From NCBI GenBank assembly GCA_964482205.1, contig CAYZWI010000004.1, positions 124,001 through 188,000 on the forward strand: a stretch of 64,000 nucleotides of DNA. Reading direction: 5' to 3'. Each line of letters starts with the position of its first letter. Position 1 is the stretch's first letter. This DNA is from JAZDGX01 sp964482205. Its GTDB lineage: Bacteria; Eisenbacteria; RBG-16-71-46; CAIMUX01; WJJG01. Positions 1 through 8,667 of the stretch are shown piece by piece. A program made the translations under genes and the position numbers. The notes under the pieces are model-generated. The model made no database searches and was not told the origin of the DNA. It saw only the letters and a list, made by a program, of their open reading frames with translations.

Positions 1-26
1 CAACAGAGGATTTTGCAGGCCAGACA

Positions 27-587
27 TCAAGATTTCGCCCGGGGTTCGGCGCCGCTTTCGGCCCAGGCTTGGAGCATACGCCGGTACTTCTCGTGGATCA
101 TCCGTCCGTCGAAGGAAGCCATCTGCTTGAGCAGGGCCTCGTTCTCCTCTTTGTCGAAGTAGCCAGCCGCCTGCGGGAAGAAGACCTTGTCTTCTTTCTT
201 GATGTGCGGCGGATAAAAGCCGGCGAGCTCCTCCAGTCCGCTCAAGATCGCCTCGCGGGAAGCAAGGTCCCCGCCTCGGTACCGGCGCAACGCCTCGGCC
301 ACGCGATTCACCATGCGCCGCCCCTCACGATGCTCTTCGATCAGCTCCTGCATCAACCGGCGATGCTCGGGCGACAGGTCCTTGCGGCTCAAGTCGCGAA
401 AGTAGAGATCCTCTTCCTTGCCGTGGTGCGTGCGGTCGGCATAGGTGCGGATGAAGTCGATCGCCTCCTCCACGAAGGCGGGATCGATCTTCTCCTGCCG
501 GCGATCGCGCCCGATCGTTTCCTGGATGGCCGCGATCACCTGCTCAATCAGACGGTGTTCGATCATCAGCGGACCCATCGGTAGCAT
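27..587 (-). CDS. Hemerythrin-like (HHE) di-iron protein
   Basis: A 186-residue soluble helical protein of the hemerythrin HHE family, which bind a di-iron centre and are linked to oxygen, NO or iron handling. Ligand-like residues fall in the expected order: His11 (MIEHRL), His54/55 with Glu58/59 (HHGKEED), His86 (EEHREG) and His118 with Glu122 (PHIKKED). The length is typical for a stand-alone HHE protein. The start at 587 is chosen because AGGAGG lies six bases upstream; the reading frame stays open further upstream but that part has no family similarity. No signal peptide is seen, so it is cytosolic. It follows the ABC exporter genes on the same strand after about 300 bases, so it probably has its own promoter. 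Its exact physiological role cannot be told from sequence. Confidence 0.85.
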   Translation of the reverse strand: MLPMGPLMIEHRLIEQVIAAIQETIGRDRRQEKIDPAFVEEAIDFIRTYADRTHHGKEEDLYFRDLSRKDLSPEHRRLMQELIEEHREGRRMVNRVAEALRRYRGGDLASREAILSGLEELAGFYPPHIKKEDKVFFPQAAGYFDKEENEALLKQMASFDGRMIHEKYRRMLQAWAESGAEPRAKS

Positions 588-891
588 GATGCCTCCTGAT
601 TGATAAGGGTACTGGCCCGATTCCTTCATCTCCGCATGCCGGTCGCCCGGCAACGAGGCCAGACGAAGACAGCAGCAGCGCACAGCCCTCAGGCGACGCT
701 CCATCCTACCGGTGCATGAAGCCATGGAGGTATCGGAGGATCCGACCGGCTTCGCTGAGGAGACTCCCGATGAAGCTCGAGACACTCGCGGGCGGATCGC
801 GCGTCCCTGGGTTCCATACACTCACCTTGTCTTGGTGAGCCCATTGGCGAGGGCGGCCGTTGTCTTGAGGCCTACAAAGACCCCGAACATT
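588..891. other. Intergenic region without a recognisable gene
   Basis: This stretch separates the ABC exporter genes from the hemerythrin gene. I see no convincing coding sequence. A small perfect inverted repeat (CTCACC at 821-826 with GGTGAG at 834-839) lies about 50 bases beyond the exporter stop codon and could end transcription, but no T-run follows. The half nearest 587 presumably carries the hemerythrin promoter. Confidence 0.5.
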
Positions 892-2754
892 CTACGCCGA
901 TTCGGACGGTTGTTCCAAGTGCGCCTTGGCGCGTTCGATCTGCAGGAACTCCCGATAGGTCGCGCATCGGGCGGACAGGTCAGCGTGCGTTCCCTCGTCC
1001 GCCAGGCGTCCGTTCTCGAGAACCAGGATGCGATCGGCCCGGCGGATCGTGGCGAGGCGATGGGAAACGAGAAACACCGTGCGCCCCGCGAAGCGAGCGT
1101 CGAGCTCCCTCCAGAAGCGATCCTCGTTGCGCGCGTCGAGAGCCGCGGTGCAATCGTCGAGGAGCAGGACTTGCGGGCGGCCGGCGAGGGCGCGCGCGAT
1201 CGCGACGCGCTGCTTCTGCCCCCCGGAAACGAGGCCGCCTTTCTGGCCCACCATCGTCTCGATGCCGTCGGGCATCGACGCGAGGTCCTCGCGCATCTGC
1301 GCCGCCTCCAGGCATTCGCGCACCCACGCCTCTTCCGAGGCGGCCTCTGCGGGCACCGGGCGCCCGAAGAGGACATTCTCCGCGATCGATTGCGAAAAGA
1401 GCCCGCCTTCCTGGGGCACATAGCCGATGCGTTGGCGATAGTCCTCCCAGTCCCATTCTCGCAAATCGCGTCCGTTCACGAGCACGCGTCCTTCGGTGGG
1501 CGGCATCATGCCCGCCAACATTCGCAGCAGCGTGGACTTTCCGCTCGCCACCGGCCCGACGAGCGCGATCTTCTGCCCCGCGAGCGCGCGAAACGACACG
1601 CCTTCCAATACGCGCCGGCCATTCCCGTACGAGAAACCCAGGTTCTCGAAGGCGATTTCCCGCACCGCTCCTGCCTCGGCTTGCGCCGCCGGTCGCACGG
1701 CCGCGGGGAAGGCGCGGATCTCTTCTACGCGATCGATCGAGACGAAGGCCTGCTGCCCGGCCATGAAGAGGAACGGAATGTCCATCATCGGCTGGGTGAG
1801 AATGTCGAGATAGACATAGAAGGCGTACAGCGTCCCGATCGTCGTCTCCCCGCGCATGACCATGTAGCCGCCCACCGCGAGCACGAGCATCTGCCCGATG
1901 CGGCTCGCCGCGGTGTCGAGCGCATTCACGAAAGTCTGCAGCCGGATCAACCGGAAGAAGACGCCGACGCGCTCGCGCATCAGATCGGCGAGGCGCTTCC
2001 TCTGTCCCTCCTCGGCGCGAAAGGCCTTCACGATGCGGATGCCGGTGAAGGCCGATTCCAGCATGTCGTTGGTTTTCGAGATGGTCTGCTGGCTGGCCTT
2101 CATCGAGTCGCGGATGCGATGGCGCAACGCGTAGAAGATCCACATCATCACCGGCAGCGGAAGAACCGCGACCAGAGTGAGCTCCCATTTGAGCGTCGCC
2201 ATGGCGGCCAGGCAGAAGACGAGCTTCGAGCTCGACTCCACTGCGCGAAAGACGCCCGAGCAGCCGAACCAGGCGATCTTGGGAAACTCCGCGATGTCGT
2301 CGGTCAAACGCGTGACGACATCGCCGGTGCGGAAGCGCGTCTGGAAACGATGGTCCTTGTCCATCAATCGCGCGAAGACATCTTCGCGAATGCCGATTTC
2401 GAGCCACAGGTTCACCATCGCGCGGGTCGCCGGGTAGAGGGCGGCGACGAATCGCCCGGCCATGATCGCGCCGAGCAGCAGGAACACTTGTCCCAGGGTT
2501 GCGCTGCCGGGCTGCTTGGAGGCGAGCATCTGCGAGAGGCGGTCGAGCACCCAGCGAAAGACGAGCGGATAGCCTACCGCAACCGCGGTCGAGACGAGCG
2601 TGAAGAAGAAGAGGAAGAAGAGGATGAACCGGTGCGAGCGCCAGTAACGCCAGAGCCACGCGATGCGCGCGCGGGTGCCCATCTCGGGCGCGGGCGAGCC
2701 GGCCGCCGGTGTGCCGCCGGTCGGCTCGCTCGAAGATGTGGACCCGGCCGCCAC
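892..2754 (-). CDS. ABC exporter half-transporter, subunit with degenerate Walker B
   Basis: A 620-residue type IV (MsbA/BmrD-like) half-exporter: transmembrane domain about residues 40-330, ATPase domain about 365-600. Walker A is GPVASGKST (400-408), the signature is the canonical LVSGGQ (508-513), and the switch histidine is His565. The Walker B segment reads LLLDD (530-534), so the catalytic Glu is Asp534. The GTG start at 2754 is chosen because GGGAGG lies just upstream and the stop codon of the preceding subunit is one base away; the frame runs open further upstream only as antisense of the partner. Together with the upstream gene it should form a heterodimer. The substrate is unknown; such pairs export lipids, drugs or peptides. 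Confidence 0.88.
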   Translation of the reverse strand: MAAGSTSSSEPTGGTPAAGSPAPEMGTRARIAWLWRYWRSHRFILFFLFFFTLVSTAVAVGYPLVFRWVLDRLSQMLASKQPGSATLGQVFLLLGAIMAGRFVAALYPATRAMVNLWLEIGIREDVFARLMDKDHRFQTRFRTGDVVTRLTDDIAEFPKIAWFGCSGVFRAVESSSKLVFCLAAMATLKWELTLVAVLPLPVMMWIFYALRHRIRDSMKASQQTISKTNDMLESAFTGIRIVKAFRAEEGQRKRLADLMRERVGVFFRLIRLQTFVNALDTAASRIGQMLVLAVGGYMVMRGETTIGTLYAFYVYLDILTQPMMDIPFLFMAGQQAFVSIDRVEEIRAFPAAVRPAAQAEAGAVREIAFENLGFSYGNGRRVLEGVSFRALAGQKIALVGPVASGKSTLLRMLAGMMPPTEGRVLVNGRDLREWDWEDYRQRIGYVPQEGGLFSQSIAENVLFGRPVPAEAASEEAWVRECLEAAQMREDLASMPDGIETMVGQKGGLVSGGQKQRVAIARALAGRPQVLLLDDCTAALDARNEDRFWRELDARFAGRTVFLVSHRLATIRRADRILVLENGRLADEGTHADLSARCATYREFLQIERAKAHLEQPSESA

Positions 2755-2755
2755 G

Positions 2756-4555
2756 CTATGCCTCCCGCTGCGCCGCAAATTGAAGATCGAAGAGATCGCG
2801 ATAGATGCCGCCCCGCGCGTAGAGCTGCGCGTGACTGCCCTCTTCCACCAGCCGGCCCTGATGAAGCACCAGGATGCGGTCGGCGCTCGTGATCGTGGCC
2901 AGACGATGGGCGACGATGAGCGATGTGCGCCCGGCGAGCAGCGCGTCGAGCGAGCGCTGCAGCCGCGCTTCGGTGACGGGATCGACCGCGGAGGTCGCCT
3001 CATCCAGCACGAGGACATCGGGATCGTCGACCACCGCGCGCGCGAAGCAGAGCAATTGCCGCTCGCCCATCGAGAGGTTGCCGCCGCCTTCCGCCACTTC
3101 GGTGGCATAGCCGTCGGGCAGGCGCGCGAGCAGCTCCTCGGCTTGCACCACGCGCAACGCGCGATCGAGCGCGGCCTGTGGAACGCGCTCGCGCAGGACG
3201 CGCAGATTCTCGCCCACATTGCCGGGGAAGAGATGGATGTCCTGCAACACCAGGCCGATCTTCGAACGCCAGCTTCGCTGCAGGTAGTCCCGGATGTCGA
3301 CGCCGTCGATCGTGACCCGCCCCACGGTCGGCTCGTAGTAGCGAAGGAGCAGATTGGTCACGGTCGTCTTGCCGCCGCCCGAAAGCCCGACCAGCGCGAC
3401 CTTCTCGCCGCGGCGTACGCGAAAGCTGACTTCCTCGAGCGCCTTGGCGCCGCCGTCGTATTGAAAGCTCACTTGCTCGAAGGCGATCTCTTTCCAGTCG
3501 CCCGGGATCGTCTCCCGCGCGCCCGGCCGGTCCGGCGTGCGCGACGGCGTGTCGAGCACTTCGAAGACGCGATCGGCGGAAGCGAAGGCGCGCTGGATGA
3601 AGTCGAGCTGCTCAGAGAAGAGGATCAGCGGCCAGAAGAGCCGGCGGGTGTATTCGATGAAGAGCACCAGCGTGCCGACCGTCATCGCCTCGTCGAAGAC
3701 CTGGCGCGCGCCCACATAGATGATCGTCATCACCGCCGCGATCTCGGCCGCGCTGAAAGCCGCCCAGAAGACATACTCGACATAATAGAGGCGCACCTCG
3801 CGCGAGTACTTGTCCTTGTTGCACCGCATGAGCTGGAGCTTCGCCTGCTCGGCGTAGCCGAAGATCTGGAGGATGGGAATGCCCTGCACATACTCGACCA
3901 GGAACGAAGAGATGCGCGCGTACAGCGAGCGCACCGCGCGCGATGCGCGCCGGATGTACTTCAGGAAGAAGTAGGTGGCGATGAGCAGCGGGGTCATGAG
4001 CGCGAGCACCGCCAGGGCCACGCGCGAATCGGCGAGAAACATCACCGTGAAAGTGCCGAGAAAGAGGATCGCGTTTCGCAGGAGCGCGATCGCGACATCG
4101 GAGAAGAGCATCATCAGGCGCTCGACATCGCTCTCGGTGCGGGCGAGCAGGCGCCCGGGCGGGTTCTTGTCGAAGTAGGCGAGCGACAGGCTCAGCAAGT
4201 GCGCGAACACGCGTTGGCGCAGGCCGGTCACGATCCGCAGGCCCGAGCGCGCGACGAGCACGATCTGCGCGTAGGCCGCCCCCATGCCGACGGCGAAGAG
4301 CAGCACATACGCGAGCGCGCGGATGAGCAGCCCGCGCGCGTCGCCGTTGGGGATGTCCTTGTCGAGCAGGTGGCGCACAATCAGCGGCCCACCCAGTTCG
4401 GCGGCGACCGAGACGAGAAGGAACAGCGCCGCGAGCGCGATCGCGAACCGATAGGGATGGAACAAGGGCAGGATGCGCCGGAGCATCTCCGCGAGCGGGA
4501 GATGCCGTCCCTCGGGCTCACCTTCGAGCCGCTGTTCGTCGATTTCGTACCACAT
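2756..4555 (-). CDS. ABC exporter half-transporter, subunit with intact Walker B
   Basis: A 599-residue half-exporter with a transmembrane domain (about residues 35-320) and a C-terminal ATPase domain. Walker A is GLSGGGKTT (390-398), the Q-loop Gln is about 438, Walker B is VLVLDE (514-519, catalytic Glu519) and the switch His is 550. Its signature motif is the non-canonical NLSMGE (493-498) instead of LSGGQ. In the dimer this degenerate signature faces the Asp-type Walker B of the partner encoded at 892-2754, while Glu519 faces the partner's LSGGQ; this is the one-good-site, one-bad-site layout of TM287/288-type exporters. No clear ribosome site precedes the ATG, which lies 50 bases after the nucleotidase gene on the same strand. 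Confidence 0.88.
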   Translation of the reverse strand: MWYEIDEQRLEGEPEGRHLPLAEMLRRILPLFHPYRFAIALAALFLLVSVAAELGGPLIVRHLLDKDIPNGDARGLLIRALAYVLLFAVGMGAAYAQIVLVARSGLRIVTGLRQRVFAHLLSLSLAYFDKNPPGRLLARTESDVERLMMLFSDVAIALLRNAILFLGTFTVMFLADSRVALAVLALMTPLLIATYFFLKYIRRASRAVRSLYARISSFLVEYVQGIPILQIFGYAEQAKLQLMRCNKDKYSREVRLYYVEYVFWAAFSAAEIAAVMTIIYVGARQVFDEAMTVGTLVLFIEYTRRLFWPLILFSEQLDFIQRAFASADRVFEVLDTPSRTPDRPGARETIPGDWKEIAFEQVSFQYDGGAKALEEVSFRVRRGEKVALVGLSGGGKTTVTNLLLRYYEPTVGRVTIDGVDIRDYLQRSWRSKIGLVLQDIHLFPGNVGENLRVLRERVPQAALDRALRVVQAEELLARLPDGYATEVAEGGGNLSMGERQLLCFARAVVDDPDVLVLDEATSAVDPVTEARLQRSLDALLAGRTSLIVAHRLATITSADRILVLHQGRLVEEGSHAQLYARGGIYRDLFDLQFAAQREA

Positions 4556-4605
4556 GGATGGCCGATGCCCGCGAGGGCTTTAGCGCGTGTCTTGCGCGCG
4601 CGCCG

Positions 4606-5643
4606 TCAAATGCAAGCGGCCAGGTCACGCTCGCGCCGCGCCTGCGCAAACGCCTGCGCAAGCGCGAGCGAATGGGCTTCCGCGAGCGAGCCGTCGATCG
4701 GAATGGCGAAGGCTCGCGCCTCGGACACTTCATTCCTCGTCACCCGCAAATCGACCCGGCCCAGATAGAGGCCCGCGAAACCGACCTGGTAGATCAGCGT
4801 CTCGCGCTCGCCGTTGGGCACGTGGCTGGGCGCGTTCATGAAGGTGTGGCTGTGCCCGCCGACGATGAAATCGATTCCCGGCGCCGACGCGGCCAGCTCT
4901 TCGTCTCCCGGAGCTCCCGCATAGCCCTTCAATCCGAGATGCGAAAGGCAGATGACGACGGGACAACGCTCCTCGACGCGCAGCCGCTCGATCATGCGAC
5001 GGGCCACGGCGACCGGCTCTTCGTAGCCGACGCGCAACCGCAACTTCGGCGACACCAATCCTTCCAGTCCGACGCCGATCCCGAAGATGCCCACTCGAAC
5101 GCCGGACAGCTCGCGCACGATGCAGGGTTTCACCCGTTCTCTCAGCACAGTGTTCGAGAAATCGTAGTTGGCGTTCAGAAGCTCGAAGTCCGCGAACTGC
5201 GCGGCATTCGCCAGCCCCTCCAGCCCTCCGTCGAAGTCGTGATTGCCGATGTTCAGCGCGTCGTATCCCAGGGCGGACATGACGCGGAAATCGACCTCGC
5301 CCTTGAAGAGATTGAAGTACGGCGTCCCCTGGAACGCATCTCCCGCATCCAGCACGAGCGTGTTCGGGTTCTCGGCGCGGATCGCCCGGATCAGGGTCGC
5401 CCGGCGCGCGGCCCCGCCTTTTCCGGCGTTCCGGCTTCCATCCTCGGGAAACGGATCGATGCGCGAATGGACATCATTCGTGTGCAGAATCGTGATGAGC
5501 GTGCCGGCCTCGCCCTGGGCGGCCTCCTTTCCCTGGGCAAGGGTGTCGCCGATCCATCCGTGCGATCCCCCCAAGAGACTCCCTAGCCCAACCGAGGCCA
5601 ATCCGGCTCCGCTTCTTCGAAAGAATTCCCGTCGTGTGATCAT
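4606..5643 (-). CDS. Tat-exported metallophosphatase (5'-nucleotidase N-terminal domain)
   Basis: A 345-residue calcineurin-like phosphoesterase matching the N-terminal catalytic domain of UshA/YfkN-type 5'-nucleotidases. The N-terminus has a twin-arginine signal (TRREFFRR, 3-10) followed by a Gly/Ala/Leu-rich stretch. Metal-site motifs are visible in order: HTNDVHS (54-60), LDAGDAFQG (98-106), GNHDFD (133-138), a later SHLG and GGHSH. The substrate-binding C-terminal nucleotidase domain is absent here and is encoded by the neighbouring upstream gene, 34 bases away. GGGAG precedes the ATG with a six-base gap. It should act in the periplasm on nucleotides or related phosphoesters, jointly with its neighbour. 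Confidence 0.87.
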   Translation of the reverse strand: MITRREFFRRSGAGLASVGLGSLLGGSHGWIGDTLAQGKEAAQGEAGTLITILHTNDVHSRIDPFPEDGSRNAGKGGAARRATLIRAIRAENPNTLVLDAGDAFQGTPYFNLFKGEVDFRVMSALGYDALNIGNHDFDGGLEGLANAAQFADFELLNANYDFSNTVLRERVKPCIVRELSGVRVGIFGIGVGLEGLVSPKLRLRVGYEEPVAVARRMIERLRVEERCPVVICLSHLGLKGYAGAPGDEELAASAPGIDFIVGGHSHTFMNAPSHVPNGERETLIYQVGFAGLYLGRVDLRVTRNEVSEARAFAIPIDGSLAEAHSLALAQAFAQARRERDLAACI

Positions 5644-5677
5644 CGGCTGCTCCCGAATGCGTGAAGACTTTTCCCAC

Positions 5678-6538
5678 CTATTGCGCGATGCGTTTCATTT
5701 CAGGCACGGGAATGGTCCCCGGCTCATCGGCCGTTCCCCCGGCCCCATATGCGCGCAGGCCGTCGATCAACGCGTCGCGAATCGCGATGCCCGTCGGAAT
5801 CGTCTCTTGGGCCTCCCACAGCATCGCCATGGCGCCGCCGCCGCCCGACAAGTAATCGCTGGTGGCGATGAAGTAGTCGCGATCCGTGAGCGATCCGCCC
5901 GCCACCTGCAGATCTTGCGCGCGCTTTCCGGAGATGCGGAAGCCGAAGCCCGCGATCGGCTCGCCGCCGGCGCCGGCGATTTGGTCCGCGAGGGCCTGCA
6001 TCTGCTCCCGGTTGAAGCGCAAGACGACGATCTCGTTGTCGAAGGGCATGACTTCATAGATGTCGCCGAGCGTGATCCGCCCCACCGCAAGGCCGCGCCG
6101 CAGCCCGCCGTTGTTGAGGACGCATCCGTCCACCGGCAAGCCCGTCGCCGCGCGTGCCCGGGCGAGAACGAGATCGCAGGCCAGCGCGCCCAGCAGGCCT
6201 TCGGGCTCCCCGCGTTCCATCGGCACGGAGGAAAAGGCGAGCGTCTCGCTCATCTTCTGCGAGACCGCTTCCCGATAGGGCGCGATCAATTCAGCGACGG
6301 CCGGATCGTCGGGCAGGTCCTTGTCGATCGAGGTGCGCGTCCCTTGGCTGGAGACCCGGACCTCCATCGCCCGCCCGTGCCCGGCGCAATCCAGCAACGC
6401 GAGAGCGGCGGCCAGGACGATCAGGATCATCGAGGCGGGCCACCCTGGTCGCGTGCTCTCTTCCATCTGCTGTCGATCCGCTCCGGCCAGCCTGCCATGC
6501 CGCCGGAACGGCCACGAAATGCGCGCTCGGTGGATCAT
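5678..6538 (-). CDS. Exported 5'-nucleotidase C-terminal domain protein
   Basis: This gene encodes only the C-terminal, substrate-specificity domain of 5'-nucleotidases. Recognisable segments are NNGGLRRGL, the region around GDIYEVMPFDNE, and YFIATSDYLSGGGGAM near the end, which match the adenine/ribose-binding region of UshA-type enzymes. A hydrophobic export segment (MILIVLAAALALL) precedes the domain; a Cys follows it, but LLDC is a poor lipobox. The start at 6538 is supported by GGGGAGG ten bases upstream; an ATG at 6466 is an alternative that would give a shorter N-region. It lies just upstream of the catalytic metallophosphatase domain gene on the same strand, so the two halves of one enzyme are made as separate exported proteins in reversed order. 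Confidence 0.8.
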   Translation of the reverse strand: MIHRARISWPFRRHGRLAGADRQQMEESTRPGWPASMILIVLAAALALLDCAGHGRAMEVRVSSQGTRTSIDKDLPDDPAVAELIAPYREAVSQKMSETLAFSSVPMERGEPEGLLGALACDLVLARARAATGLPVDGCVLNNGGLRRGLAVGRITLGDIYEVMPFDNEIVVLRFNREQMQALADQIAGAGGEPIAGFGFRISGKRAQDLQVAGGSLTDRDYFIATSDYLSGGGGAMAMLWEAQETIPTGIAIRDALIDGLRAYGAGGTADEPGTIPVPEMKRIAQ

Positions 6539-6695
6539 CGCGCGGATGCCTCCCCTCGGGTACTGCCCGCTTCTCCTTCTCTGTGACCCGGGGAGAGTAG
6601 CCCCAATCCGCGGGAAATTCATCCCATCGTGGGCGGTCGCTGATCGAAGTGTGGATGAGCCTTTGTACCGGCACGCCATGGGACGCGGTCGAAGT

Positions 6696-6724
6696 TTGCA
6701 GGCCCTTCCCCGATGCGCTACCAT
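6696..6724 (+). promoter_or_regulatory. Sigma-70-type promoter for the MBL-fold gene
   Basis: TTGCAG (6696-6701) and TACCAT (6719-6724) are separated by 17 bases, close to the TTGACA/TATAAT consensus and optimal spacing. Transcription would start near 6731, about 90 bases before the MBL-fold gene, and diverge from the nucleotidase genes. Confidence 0.45.
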
Positions 6725-6822
6725 CCACATTTTTGAAGCGAAGCCGCCGACATGAGCCCGAAGGCGGGCTTGGATTTTCGCGGTTTGACCCCTGCCCATG
6801 CGAAGGAGACGAAGCAAGTCAG

Positions 6823-7638
6823 ATGCTCGAGTTTCGCAGCCTGAGAAGCGGAAGCAGCGGCAATCTGCTCCTGATCGAGAGCCGCTCGGGGCGCCGGCCC
6901 ACCCGCGTGCTCATCGATTGCGGCATCAACTCTCAGCGCGAGTGCGCGCGCATCCTGGACGAGGAAGTGGGCAGCGACGGGCCCATCGACGGCGTCGTCG
7001 TCTCGCATGCGCATTGCGATCACATCAACTACTCGGCTCTGCGGGTCCTCGGACGGCGGGGCGTTCCGGTGTACGCGCATCGCCGGACCAAACCGGAGAT
7101 CGAATCGCGCTGCTGGAACCCCTATCGCGTGCCGGAGAGCGTGGACCCGGGCGAAGTCCTCTTCCGTTGCTTCTCGGACGACGACTTCGAGATCGGCGCC
7201 TTTCGCTTCCGGCCCATTCCGGTTCCCCATGCGCCGGGGATCACGACCCACGCCTTCCTGATCGAGCGCGGCCGCCAGCGCGTGCTGTGGGCCAGCGACT
7301 TGAGCGATCCCGAGGCGCTCCTGCCGCACATTTACGACTGCGATTTCGTCTATCTGGAATCGAATCACGATCTCGAACTCCTGCGACTGCACTTCAATCC
7401 CGCGTCGCTCTTCCACCTCTCCAATCCCGCCGCCGGCCTGCTTCTGCGCCACACGCTCGCCGAGAGCCGCCGGCTTCCGCGCGCGGTCATGCTCGCCCAC
7501 CTGAGCGAGGATCGAAACCGCCCGCAGCTTGCGCTTCGGACCGTGCGCGATGCCTTGGGCGCGGAGCTGGCGGAACGGGTGCCTCTGATCGCCGCGCCGC
7601 GCTATGGGCCTTCGGAGACGATCGTGGTCGCGCAATGA
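6823..7638 (+). CDS. MBL-fold metallohydrolase, WalJ/YycJ-like
   Basis: A 271-residue metallo-beta-lactamase-fold protein without signal peptide. The zinc-binding signature is SHAHCDH (61-67), followed by HAPG and by the aspartate of WASDLSD. The segment YLESNHD and the later LSEDRN are characteristic of the YycJ/WalJ branch, whose members are linked to nuclease-type activity and cell-wall or DNA-repair phenotypes. The N-terminal LRSGSSGNL (7-15) is also typical of this branch. The start is set at the ATG at 6823, with GGAG about 13 bases upstream; the frame stays open further upstream but lacks family similarity. It is followed by a methyltransferase gene on the same strand after about 100 bases. 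Its substrate is not evident. Confidence 0.85.
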   Translation: MLEFRSLRSGSSGNLLLIESRSGRRPTRVLIDCGINSQRECARILDEEVGSDGPIDGVVVSHAHCDHINYSALRVLGRRGVPVYAHRRTKPEIESRCWNPYRVPESVDPGEVLFRCFSDDDFEIGAFRFRPIPVPHAPGITTHAFLIERGRQRVLWASDLSDPEALLPHIYDCDFVYLESNHDLELLRLHFNPASLFHLSNPAAGLLLRHTLAESRRLPRAVMLAHLSEDRNRPQLALRTVRDALGAELAERVPLIAAPRYGPSETIVVAQ

Positions 7639-7740
7639 TCGCCGAGGCCTTTGTCCCCGCTTGACTCTTCCGGCTCGCGGCTCGTATCGTCCCGTTCCTG
7701 TCGCCCGATCGACGAAGGCGCAACCAAAGCGGAGCAATCG

Positions 7741-8619
7741 ATGAGCCTCTTTCCAATGACGACGCCGGCCCGGGAGATGAGCGTGATCGGTTCGGAAGGA
7801 CCGGCCGCGTCCACAGCCCAGATTCGCACCCCCATGTCGAAGAGCGCCGATCGCTTCGAGCTCTACGAACGCGCGGTTCAGCATCCGCCCGCGGATGTGC
7901 ACTTCATGACCCGCACCTTTCAGACGCTGCGCGGCCGCGCGCCCCGCGTCCTGCGCGAGGACTTCTGCGGGACGGCCGCCCTGTGCGCTTCATGGGTCAA
8001 GCATCATCCCGAGAACCGCGCCTACGGCATCGATCTCGACGAGCGCACGCTCAACTGGGGCATCCGCCGCCACATCGTGCCGCTCGGCGAGCGTGCCGCG
8101 CGGGTGGAGCTTCTGCGGGCCGACGTGCGCGAGACGCCCGCATTCAAGAGCGATCTCGCGGCCGCGTTCAATTTCTCCTACTTCACCTTCAAGGATCGCA
8201 AGGTCCTGCTCGACTACTTCAAGAGCGTGCGGGCGGGGCTCGTCAAGGACGGCCTCTTCTTCCTCGACATCTACGGCGGTCCCGAAGCGATGGAGCTGCG
8301 CGAAGAGCGCACCGATTTCGACGACTTCGTCTACGTCTGGGACCAGGCGGCCTTCAACCCGATCACCTTCGCCATCACCTGCCACATCCACTTCGAATTC
8401 CCCGACGAGAGCGCCATCCGCCGGGCCTTCACCTACGACTGGCGCTTGTGGCAGATTCCCGAGCTGCGCCTGCTTTCCCAAGAGGCGGGCTTCCGCGACT
8501 TCATCGTCTACTGGGAAGGAACTGATCACAAGACGGGCGAAGGCAACGGCATCTATCGCCCATCGATGAAGGGCGACAACTCGCCGGCCTATGTGTGCTA
8601 TCTCGTCTGCGTGAAATGA
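7741..8619 (+). CDS. Class I SAM-dependent methyltransferase
   Basis: A 292-residue protein with a Rossmann-type methyltransferase core. The glycine-loop region reads VLREDFCGTAAL, followed by the acidic GIDLDERTL that would bind the ribose of SAM, and later LFFLDIYGG. The ATG at 7741 has GGAG six bases upstream, which decides the start; more upstream in-frame starts lack this. The C-terminal part (HIHFEFPDES to YLVCVK) fits the lid of this family. No signal peptide is present, so it is cytosolic. The methyl acceptor cannot be inferred. It lies downstream of the MBL-fold gene on the same strand and converges with the sigma-54 activator gene. Confidence 0.8.
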   Translation: MSLFPMTTPAREMSVIGSEGPAASTAQIRTPMSKSADRFELYERAVQHPPADVHFMTRTFQTLRGRAPRVLREDFCGTAALCASWVKHHPENRAYGIDLDERTLNWGIRRHIVPLGERAARVELLRADVRETPAFKSDLAAAFNFSYFTFKDRKVLLDYFKSVRAGLVKDGLFFLDIYGGPEAMELREERTDFDDFVYVWDQAAFNPITFAITCHIHFEFPDESAIRRAFTYDWRLWQIPELRLLSQEAGFRDFIVYWEGTDHKTGEGNGIYRPSMKGDNSPAYVCYLVCVK

Positions 8620-8667
8620 CGGCGCGCACATTCTGCGATCCGCTCGCGCTTCGCGCGCGTGAAGCGA

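Noticed and set aside
821..839. Hairpin CTCACC/GGTGAG after the ABC exporter genes
   Set aside because: The stem is only six base pairs without a T-run, so it is mentioned but not called as a terminator.
712..4768. Long plus-strand open frames across the ABC exporter genes
   Set aside because: Both are mirror frames of the exporter subunits, which have all ATPase motifs on the minus strand.
8645..8657. GC-rich hairpin CGCGC-TTC-GCGCG between convergent genes
   Set aside because: The stem is short, simple GC alternation is common here, and no T-run follows.
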